A DNA stretch of 21,248 nt from DATFXM01 sp035315885. Its GTDB lineage: Bacteria > Acidobacteriota > Blastocatellia > UBA7656. Position numbers and translations under genes: made by a program. The notes under the pieces were generated by a model, which saw only the letters and a list, made by a program, of their open reading frames with translations, did no database searches and was not told the origin of the DNA. The DNA lies in assembly GCA_035315885.1 (NCBI GenBank), contig DATFXM010000027.1, positions 1 through 21,248 on the forward strand. Reading direction: 5' to 3'. Below are positions 1-6,524 of this stretch, piece by piece; the first letter of the stretch is position 1; each line of letters begins with the position of its first letter.

Positions 1-2
1 GC

Positions 3-1046
3 GCCCTCGGTTTGGCGATCGTTATTTCGTACGGGGCCACCAGCGTGCTCTCGGGTCGGCTGACCACCGGCGATGTGGTTATATTCTTCGCCTACGCCAC
101 GGACTTGTTCCGTCCGATGCGTGCGCTGGGCCGGTCTTCTATTTTGTATAACCGGGCGATTGTGGCGGCCGAACGCATTGTCGAAGTCATGAAGGTGGAG
201 AGCGAATTGAAGGATCGGCCCGAGGCGCGCCCCGCTCCACGGCTTCGCGGCCACATCGAATTCCGAGACGTTTCATTCGAGTACCTGCCGGGGCAGCCGA
301 TTCTGTCGCATATCAACCTGGCAATCGCGCCCGGAGAGAAAATCGCCATTGTTGGTGGGACGGGCGCGGGGAAAAGCACGCTGGTCAGTCTGGTGTTGCG
401 ATTCTATGACCCGACCCAAGGCGTCCTGTACATCGACGGTCAGGATATCCGAAACTATAACCTTCTCTCCTTGCGGGAACAGATCAGTCTTGTCCTTCAG
501 GACTCGCTGCTTTTCAGCGGAACGATCCGGGAAAATATCGCGTTTGGATGCCCCGAAGCCAGCGATGACAAGATCGCTGCGGCGGCGCGAATCGCAAACG
601 CGGATGAATTCATCCAGCGCCTCCCGCACAGTTACGACACTATTGTGTCCGAACGTGCGACCACGCTCTCAGGCGGTCAGAAGCAGCGGACTGCCATAGC
701 TCGAGCGGTGCTGCGTGATGCCCCCATCGTGATCCTCGACGAGCCGACTACAGGCCTGGACGCGGCTTCGGAGCGCCTCGTCCTGGAGGCTCTGGAGCGC
801 GCAGTGGCGGGACGAACAGCACTCATCATTGCTCATCGCCTCGCCACCGTTCGCCTCGCGGACCGCATCCTTGTGCTTGATCGCGGACAGATCATCGAGC
901 AGGGCACGCACGCCGAACTCTTGTTCCGTAACGGTGCGTACGCGCGCCTTTATCGTCTGCAAACCTCCCTCGACCCGGAAGCAACGCTAGCCCCGGTCGC
1001 CCCGCCTACCTGCGAGCATCAGGTCGTCAAAGGAAGCACCCGATGA
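3..1046 (+). CDS. ABC exporter half-transporter (TMD-NBD), C-terminal part, cut by left window edge
   Basis: The reading frame is open from base 3, so the gene begins outside the window; the TTG at 12 is probably not the true start. Numbering residues from base 12, about 60 residues of the last transmembrane-domain helices are followed by a complete nucleotide-binding domain. It shows Walker A GGTGAGKS (115-122), Q-loop Gln163, signature LSGGQKQR (219-226), Walker B IVILDEPT (239-246) and H-loop His275. The order and the TMD-to-NBD fusion match the MsbA/MdlB/ABCB exporter family, which works as a dimer in the inner membrane and uses ATP to export lipids, peptides or drugs. The substrate cannot be told from this part. 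Downstream is the convergent regulator gene; no obvious U-tract terminator was seen between them. The family is certain, the substrate unknown. Confidence 0.93.
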   Translation, partial: ALGLAIVISYGATSVLSGRLTTGDVVIFFAYATDLFRPMRALGRSSILYNRAIVAAERIVEVMKVESELKDRPEARPAPRLRGHIEFRDVSFEYLPGQPILSHINLAIAPGEKIAIVGGTGAGKSTLVSLVLRFYDPTQGVLYIDGQDIRNYNLLSLREQISLVLQDSLLFSGTIRENIAFGCPEASDDKIAAAARIANADEFIQRLPHSYDTIVSERATTLSGGQKQRTAIARAVLRDAPIVILDEPTTGLDAASERLVLEALERAVAGRTALIIAHRLATVRLADRILVLDRGQIIEQGTHAELLFRNGAYARLYRLQTSLDPEATLAPVAPPTCEHQVVKGSTR

Positions 1047-1162
1047 TTGCCACTTAAGTCTCGCCGCTGATTTGCAGATCGAACAAAATCTGTGGAGGCA
1101 ACGCGACTTTCGGTTCTGATGGAACTTGCCTGTCAGGCCGGCCGCGAGAAGAGGGGTTCGTT

Positions 1163-3487
1163 TTATGTTTTGCCTGGAGTGAAGTTTCTCAAGAGCACAA
1201 GATCGGCTGGCCAGAGCCGGCGGATAAAGACCAGTTGTTTGCCATCGGATGACCAGTCGAACATGAGTCGGCCTTCAATTTTGAAGTCCGTTAACTGCTT
1301 CGCCTCGCCGTCGCCGAGTGGCTGAATCCAGATGTTGGAAACGTCATTGTGAGCAGCGGAATACGTCAGAGATTGCCCGTCCGGAAACCAGCGAACGTAG
1401 GTTGATGGATCAAGAGTCCCGGGAATATCAAAAACCCTGTCGGGTTGCCCTCCCGCAAAAGGGATGACAACGATTTGGTGTTTGCCCTTCGAGGAATAAA
1501 AATAGGCGATGCGCTTGCCATCGGGCGATACGGCGGGATGCTCCGTGTTAGCGTCAGTCAATCGCACTGGTTCGCCCCCTTCGATTGGCACTTTCCAGAT
1601 AGCGTAGAGATTCTGATCGGAAGCGACAGAGTTATAGACTACCCACTTGCCATCAGGTGAACAGTCGGGAAACTTCTCGCCGGGTCCTCTGGTCAACTGC
1701 ACCGGATCGCTGCCGTCGATGCGAATGCGCCAGATGTTGAACACCCCGCCCCTGTTGGAAGCAAACACTATGTAGCGGCCGTCTGGCGTTACCCTCTGAT
1801 GGAGGTTGACTCCGGCATCAACTGTCAACTGCTTCTGGTTGCTACCGTCGGCTTCCATGATCCATAAATCCCAGTTGCCGCTGGCCTGGGACGTATACAC
1901 GATTCTTCCATCAGGCGTGTAGCTGGCATCTTCGTATGACCCGCTTCCGAATGTAACCTTTTTCTTGCTCTGTTCCACCCTCCAGTCAGAGGCAACCCAA
2001 ATGTCTGAAACCAACTCGGTCTGGACCGCTAGTATTGCCCGCGAGTCGCCACCGACGCTTATGCTTCGATACATCTTCGAATCACCGGTTAACCTTCGGG
2101 CGACGCCTCCCGGATGTGAGATGCGCCATATTTGTTCCCGGGCCTCGTGTCGCTCCCGAGCCGTGATCAAGAGACCGCTGCCGTCGGCAAGCCACTCGAC
2201 GTCATAAGTCGCTGCCCATTTTTGCGGCGTGATCATACTCTGGGTTCCGTCTTCTACCCGAACTGCAACGACGCTGTTATGGATGTCATAGGGTTCGCCG
2301 CTTCCTGAAGAACAGGCGATCAGCTTGCCGTCGGGCGACCAGGCGGGGACTTTGAAATAATCGGTTATCGGACGGGTCGCAAGTTTGCGCTGGTTACTCC
2401 CATTAACGTCTGCGATGATCAGAGCGCTTTCGTCACTGGAGTTGCGAACAAACGCCATTCGACCGCCATCCGGGGACAAAGTGATACGCGAATCAACATC
2501 GGTAAGCAATCTCGTCGGCACTCCGCCAAGCGCCGGCATTCGATAAAGTGCGCGCACCGAGCCTCCCCTATCCGTTCGAAGAAAATAGATGTGATCGCCG
2601 TCGAGCGAGAAGGTCAATCCAAAATACGAGACCTCAGCGGGGGGGACGATTTGCTGCGTAGACGGAGCGACAACCTGTCTAAGCCACAGACTCTCGCGCC
2701 CGGCTTCGTGCACTGAGTAGACAATTTGTTTGCCATCCGGTGTTACGGCTGCGCTACCGATAGTGCCAGTCCGCGTAAGAGACGTTATCTCTATTTCGTT
2801 TACAGAAGTCTCTGTCCGGTTGACTCCGACGATCTCGTAAATCCAGAACGCGATCCCCGCCAAACCGTTTAGCGTAAGCACAAGGACCACTACCGTTATT
2901 GTCCGATGACGTTTCAAGAAAGAGATGATGGACTCACCAGATGAGGGCACGGACCCGAATAAAGGCTCGGCTTTTTTTTGAGAGTCAACTCTTCGCGTGG
3001 TTGGCGCAGCGGTATTCTCCGCCTCCGGATTGACCGCGATCGAATCTGATTCCGCGATCTGCTTGTCTGTGTGCTGGTCGATTCCGGGGTCGATTCCGGG
3101 CTCAAGGGTCAGGCTCGATTGTTCGCTTTTCTCCAGAGCAGCGTCCCCTTCGGGAAACGGCGACCGTTTCACCTCGGCTACAAAGCGATAACCGAGCCCG
3201 GGGATGGTGGCTATGTACTGGCTGTCCTGGCGGCTGTCTCCGAGAGACCTTCTCAATGCCGAGATATTCTGGTTGAGGTTGTTCTCTTCCACCACCGCAT
3301 CAGGCCAGACCTCTTTCATCAGGTCATCCTTTTCGATGGTCTTCCCGCTCTGCCGGACAAGCTCGAGGAGGGTATCGAATGCCTTTGGGGTAAGTGGTAT
3401 CGGCACGCCATCGCGTAGCAGCCGGCGTTTCATAGGATCAAGACGAAACGGCCCAAACTCGTAGAAGTGCTTTTCCTGCCTGGACAT
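1163..3487 (-). CDS. Winged-helix one-component regulator with one TM segment and C-terminal PD40/TolB-like beta-propeller
   Basis: A 774-residue protein. Residues about 9-106 are an OmpR/PhoB-type winged helix (Trans_reg_C), with the typical motifs LTPKAFDTLLELV and the GLGYRFVAEV wing. A low-complexity linker follows, then one hydrophobic segment (about 196-220). The rest is a WD40-like propeller with repeated PD40 signatures such as SPDGKRIAYF, TPDGRYIVFASN and SPDGKWVVYNS. The topology is CadC/ToxR-like: the DNA-binding domain lies in the cytoplasm and the propeller probably in the periplasm, where it could sense a ligand or protein. It has no receiver domain, so it is not a two-component response regulator. 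The ATG at 3487 is chosen because the winged helix begins nine residues later. The GAAAG just upstream of the ATG may serve as ribosome binding site and lies inside a direct repeat. The gene is divergent from mddA. The ligand and regulon are unknown. Confidence 0.9.
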   Translation of the reverse strand: MSRQEKHFYEFGPFRLDPMKRRLLRDGVPIPLTPKAFDTLLELVRQSGKTIEKDDLMKEVWPDAVVEENNLNQNISALRRSLGDSRQDSQYIATIPGLGYRFVAEVKRSPFPEGDAALEKSEQSSLTLEPGIDPGIDQHTDKQIAESDSIAVNPEAENTAAPTTRRVDSQKKAEPLFGSVPSSGESIISFLKRHRTITVVVLVLTLNGLAGIAFWIYEIVGVNRTETSVNEIEITSLTRTGTIGSAAVTPDGKQIVYSVHEAGRESLWLRQVVAPSTQQIVPPAEVSYFGLTFSLDGDHIYFLRTDRGGSVRALYRMPALGGVPTRLLTDVDSRITLSPDGGRMAFVRNSSDESALIIADVNGSNQRKLATRPITDYFKVPAWSPDGKLIACSSGSGEPYDIHNSVVAVRVEDGTQSMITPQKWAATYDVEWLADGSGLLITARERHEAREQIWRISHPGGVARRLTGDSKMYRSISVGGDSRAILAVQTELVSDIWVASDWRVEQSKKKVTFGSGSYEDASYTPDGRIVYTSQASGNWDLWIMEADGSNQKQLTVDAGVNLHQRVTPDGRYIVFASNRGGVFNIWRIRIDGSDPVQLTRGPGEKFPDCSPDGKWVVYNSVASDQNLYAIWKVPIEGGEPVRLTDANTEHPAVSPDGKRIAYFYSSKGKHQIVVIPFAGGQPDRVFDIPGTLDPSTYVRWFPDGQSLTYSAAHNDVSNIWIQPLGDGEAKQLTDFKIEGRLMFDWSSDGKQLVFIRRLWPADLVLLRNFTPGKT

Positions 3488-3492
3488 CGCCG

Positions 3493-3544
3493 CTTTCAGA
3501 AACTTTCAGAAAACGCTTTCAGAAAAAATCAACGGCTTTCTAAG
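3493..3544. promoter_or_regulatory. Tandem CTTTCAGAAA direct repeats upstream of the winged-helix regulator
   Basis: The 10-bp word CTTTCAGAAA occurs at 3493-3502, 3503-3512 and 3516-3525, and a decayed copy, CTTTCTAAG, at 3536-3544. The first two are head to tail, one helical turn apart. The array starts 6 bp upstream of the regulator's ATG, so it overlaps its ribosome binding region. OmpR/PhoB-type winged helices commonly bind direct repeats spaced 10-11 bp, so this is a candidate autoregulatory operator. It could also affect the divergent mddA. That role is inference. Confidence 0.5.
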
Positions 3545-3724
3545 TACTCTCAAACCGCTTCTGCATTAGTCTCCGCGACTGTCAATGAGCCAGTGAAAAG
3601 CTCACGGCGGCTTGGAAGTGACGAAGGTGGACTCATTCTATCGCACGAATTTTGACCGGAGCAATCCGGCGAAGTCACGCGATACCGATAACCGTGAGCA
3701 TGGGCTTCGACAAAGGAGAATTGT

Positions 3725-4519
3725 ATGTTCAAGCGAATAGCAGCATTTACTTACGGAGTCATTTGTTACCTGATTTTCTTTGGGACCTTCCTTTACGCAG
3801 CCGGTTTTATCGGCAACATAGCTGTTCCAAAGTCGATCGATTCTGGATCGCAGGGAACCTTCATTGAGGCCTTGCTGATAGACCTCAGCCTTCTAGCGCT
3901 GTTTGCAATCCAGCACAGCGTCATGGCGCGCAAATGGTTCAAAGGCGCGTGGACGAGAGTAGTTGCTCCACCGGTCGAGCGCAGCACCTACGTCTTGTTC
4001 TCGAGCCTGGTGCTTCTGCTTTTGTTTTGGCAGTGGCGTCCGATCGGCATCGTCATCTGGGACGTGCAGCATCACGCTTTGCGCACATTGCTCCGAGTCC
4101 TCTGTGCCGATGGCTGGATGTTGGTGCTCATCAGCACATTCTTGATTAACCACCTCGACCTTTTCGGGTTGAGACAAGTCTGGCTGTATCTTGGAGGCCG
4201 ACGGTACACGACGCTCAAGTTCAGAACGCCGGGACCCTACCGGTTGATTCGGCACCCCTTGTACTTAGGATGGTTGCTTGCCTTCTGGATGACGCCAACG
4301 ATGACCGGCGCACACCTAGTCTTCGCTCTGGCAACGACCATCTACATTCTGCTTGCGATTCGGTTCGAAGAACGAGATCTGATAGCCGATCACGGCGAAA
4401 CCTACAAAGACTATCGCCGGCAAGTGCCGATGATCTTTCCTGTCCGCCTGGGCAAGAGCCAACCAAAGCCCTCGGCTAGGAGGGAAACCGAGAGCGCCCG
4501 GGACCTGGCCAATACATGA
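3725..4519 (+). CDS. mddA: Methanethiol S-methyltransferase (MddA-like integral membrane methyltransferase)
   Basis: A 264-residue protein with five or six hydrophobic segments. Members of this family methylate methanethiol with S-adenosylmethionine to give dimethyl sulfide, in the cytoplasmic membrane. The protein matches the MddA type of the NnrU/isoprenylcysteine-carboxyl-methyltransferase superfamily as I know it. Recognisable features are the N-terminal YGVICYLIFFGTFLYAAGF, the conserved IQHSVMAR (62-69) and WQWRP stretches, INHLDLFGLRQVW, the cofactor-region motif RHPLYLGW, and the C-terminal RFEERDLIADHGETYKDYRR. The ATG at 3725 follows a good Shine-Dalgarno site, AAAGGAG, in the correct position. 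No methanethiol-producing or DMS-using gene lies nearby, so the role (DMS formation or thiol detoxification) rests on family resemblance alone. The divergent winged-helix regulator is the nearest candidate controller. A different thiol or isoprenylcysteine-like substrate is possible. Confidence 0.85.
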   Translation: MFKRIAAFTYGVICYLIFFGTFLYAAGFIGNIAVPKSIDSGSQGTFIEALLIDLSLLALFAIQHSVMARKWFKGAWTRVVAPPVERSTYVLFSSLVLLLLFWQWRPIGIVIWDVQHHALRTLLRVLCADGWMLVLISTFLINHLDLFGLRQVWLYLGGRRYTTLKFRTPGPYRLIRHPLYLGWLLAFWMTPTMTGAHLVFALATTIYILLAIRFEERDLIADHGETYKDYRRQVPMIFPVRLGKSQPKPSARRETESARDLANT

Positions 4520-4707
4520 AAGCCGGGGCCAGGCGTGCCCCGACTCGAAAATCCCAACTCAAACAATTAGCTCGAGAGAAAGAGGAACATGCATCACGGA
4601 TGTTTTCTGACCACGGCGGCTCTCTGCCTCCGGTCACTTCGCTGATCAATTCTGCTGCGGACTATCAGGTCCCGGCAGTCATTCAACAATTTCGAAATTC
4701 AAATTAA
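4516..4707 (+). CDS. Possible small ORF overlapping the mddA stop (63 aa, doubtful)
   Basis: The start ATG overlaps the mddA stop codon as ATGA, an arrangement that allows translational coupling. The 63-residue product is basic at its N-terminus (MKAGARRAPTRK), has no membrane segment and matches no family I recognise. Its stop lies 12 bases before the next gene's ATG, and its last codons share bases with that gene's Shine-Dalgarno site. It may simply be intergenic sequence left open by chance. Low confidence. Confidence 0.2.
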   Translation: MKAGARRAPTRKSQLKQLAREKEEHASRMFSDHGGSLPPVTSLINSAADYQVPAVIQQFRNSN

Positions 4708-4719
4708 GGAGAATTTTTC

Positions 4720-6378
4720 ATGACTCGTCTAAATACCCAGTTCGCAATGCCAGGGCCGGTGCACCTGCTTGGTGGGAGACACCCGCACGGACAGTGGACC
4801 AAGTCCAGTTTCGCACTCCTGTTAATCGCGTTCATGCTTTTGGGAGCCTGGCCCGCGTCTACCAGGGCCACTTTCTCCACAATCACTCAGCTAACCTCTA
4901 CGGCTGGCAGCGTCAATGGCAGTCCCTCGATCAGCGACGACGGCACTCGCGTCGTCTTCAGATCATCTGCCGACCTGGCCGGCGGCAATGCAGATGGCAA
5001 CACCGAGGTCTTTCTCTGCGAGATAGCCTCCGCCGGGTTCACCCAGGTCACCAACACCACTCGAGGCTTCACATTCGGTGGTTCGATCAACGGTGACGGC
5101 AGTCGCGTCGCCCTTGATTTTAGTGCCGACCTGACCGGCGGCAACCCCGATCTCAGTGCGGAGATCTTTCTGTATGACACGGCCGGGGCTAATCTCACCC
5201 AGATCACTAACTCGACTGCGGCCTTCAGCCGGTCTCCCTCGATCAGTGCTGACGGCACCCGCATCTCGTTTCGCTCTTTTGCGAACCTGACCGGTAGCAA
5301 TGCCGACGGCAACTCGGAGATCTTTCTGTACGAAGTGGCCACGGCCAACCTCACCCAGATCACCAACGTGACTACCGGAGCCAGCGACCGTCCCTCGGTC
5401 AGCGTAGACGGCGGTCGCATCGCCTTCCAATCTACGGCGAACCTGACGGGCAGCAATGTCGATGGCAACACCGAGATCTTCGTGTACGACGTGGCCTCCG
5501 CCGCTCTTACCCAGATCACCAACTCAACCACCGACCATAACCAACTCCCCTCGATCAGCGCCGATGGCGGTCGCATCGCCTTCCAATCTACGGCGAATCT
5601 GACTGGCGCCAATACCGACGGCAGTGAGGAGATCTTCCTGTACGACGCGGACACGGCCAACCTTACTCAGATTACCAACGCGACTGCGGGCTTCAGCCAG
5701 TCTCCCTCGATCAGCGGTGACGGCACGCGCATCGCCTTCAGCTCGACTTGCGACCTGACCGGCGGCAATGCCGATGGCAGTGAGGAGATCTTCGTGTACG
5801 ACACTGCCACGGCTAAGCTCACCCAGATCACCGACTCCGCTGCGGGCCACAGCTCGGCTCCTTCGATAAGCGGCGATGGCGGCCGCATCGCCTTCAGCTC
5901 GACTTCCGACCTGACCGGCGGCAATGCCGATGGCAGTGAGGAACTCTTTCTGGCAACGTGCCCGCTGCCGGCCAGTGAACGCTCAGCAGACCTCCTGGTC
6001 AGCATGAGCGCTACCCCCGACCCAGTCAAAAACAGGGAAGACCTGACCTACACCATCCGCGTGAAGAACTTCGGCCCAGGGCCGGCCTTCAATCTGGTCA
6101 TGTCTGATCCGCTTTCCCTGGGCTCCACGTTTGTCAGCGCGAGCTGCAGCCACGGCAGCCTGACCGCACCTCCAGCAGGGACGGCCGGTACCGTGACCTG
6201 CGAGGCGGCTCGGCTAGGCTCCGGGGACACGTTAACCGTCACGCTTGTCGTGAATGTTACTGCGCGCGGGAAAACGACAATCACCAACGAAGCCTCTGCT
6301 GCGTCGGACACCGGCGACCAGAACAGCAACAACAACAGTGCTGCGGTCCAAACCAGGGTCTTCGGCTCGAGGCGCTGA
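4720..6378 (+). CDS. Secreted TolB/PD40-like seven-repeat protein with C-terminal DUF11 domain
   Basis: A 552-residue protein. The ATG at 4720 has a good Shine-Dalgarno site (TTAAGGAGAA). A basic N-region and hydrophobic segment (31-43), followed by small residues to about position 50, suggest a signal peptide with a long N-region. From residue 69 it holds seven copies of an exact 52-residue unit, each beginning like PSISADGTRIAF and containing NADGNSEIFLYD and LTQITN. This is a PD40/TolB-like blade and the number fits a seven-bladed propeller. The seventh unit breaks off at SEELFLATCP. Residues about 422-545 are a DUF11-type immunoglobulin-like domain (PDPVKNREDLTYTIRVKNFG), common in surface proteins. 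It is probably exported to the periplasm or cell surface. No catalytic motif is visible; ligand or protein binding is an inference. A second exported protein follows in the same direction after 146 bp. Confidence 0.82.
   Translation: MTRLNTQFAMPGPVHLLGGRHPHGQWTKSSFALLLIAFMLLGAWPASTRATFSTITQLTSTAGSVNGSPSISDDGTRVVFRSSADLAGGNADGNTEVFLCEIASAGFTQVTNTTRGFTFGGSINGDGSRVALDFSADLTGGNPDLSAEIFLYDTAGANLTQITNSTAAFSRSPSISADGTRISFRSFANLTGSNADGNSEIFLYEVATANLTQITNVTTGASDRPSVSVDGGRIAFQSTANLTGSNVDGNTEIFVYDVASAALTQITNSTTDHNQLPSISADGGRIAFQSTANLTGANTDGSEEIFLYDADTANLTQITNATAGFSQSPSISGDGTRIAFSSTCDLTGGNADGSEEIFVYDTATAKLTQITDSAAGHSSAPSISGDGGRIAFSSTSDLTGGNADGSEELFLATCPLPASERSADLLVSMSATPDPVKNREDLTYTIRVKNFGPGPAFNLVMSDPLSLGSTFVSASCSHGSLTAPPAGTAGTVTCEAARLGSGDTLTVTLVVNVTARGKTTITNEASAASDTGDQNSNNNSAAVQTRVFGSRR
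4924..5950 (+). repeat. Seven in-frame tandem repeats with exact 156-bp period
   Basis: Equivalent codons for the PSIS motif begin at 4924, 5080, 5236, 5392, 5548, 5704 and 5860, with no insertion or deletion between them. Units 4 and 5 share near-identical DNA around CGCATCGCCTTCCAATCTAC, and units 6 and 7 around CGCATCGCCTTCAGCTCGAC. This suggests recent duplication or gene conversion between neighbours. Unit 2 is the most diverged. Confidence 0.95.
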
Positions 6379-6524
6379 TAGCTAAGAACAGTTCGTGGAC
6401 GGCCCCTTCGCGGAGGAAAAACGCCGGGGGCCTTACACCGAACAATATTACGACTACTTCGCCGGCCCATTGCAACGCCTGGCGAAGATTGAACGCCCCA
6501 CCGCGGGCTGAAAAGGAGAAGGTT

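Noticed and set aside
4887..5660. Long minus-strand open frame of 257 codons opposite the repeat protein
   Set aside because: It is the antisense shadow of the 156-bp repeats; its product is a repetitive low-complexity string, and the plus frame has clear domains, a signal peptide and a ribosome binding site.
6401..6432. GGCCCC/GGGGCC pair after the repeat-protein gene as a terminator
   Set aside because: Only six pairs with a 20-base loop and no U-tract; too weak to call.
6489..6524. Upstream in-frame ATG for the fibre protein
   Set aside because: The ATG at 6525 has AAAAGGAGAA at proper spacing and begins a normal signal peptide; the upstream extension is charged and would bury it.
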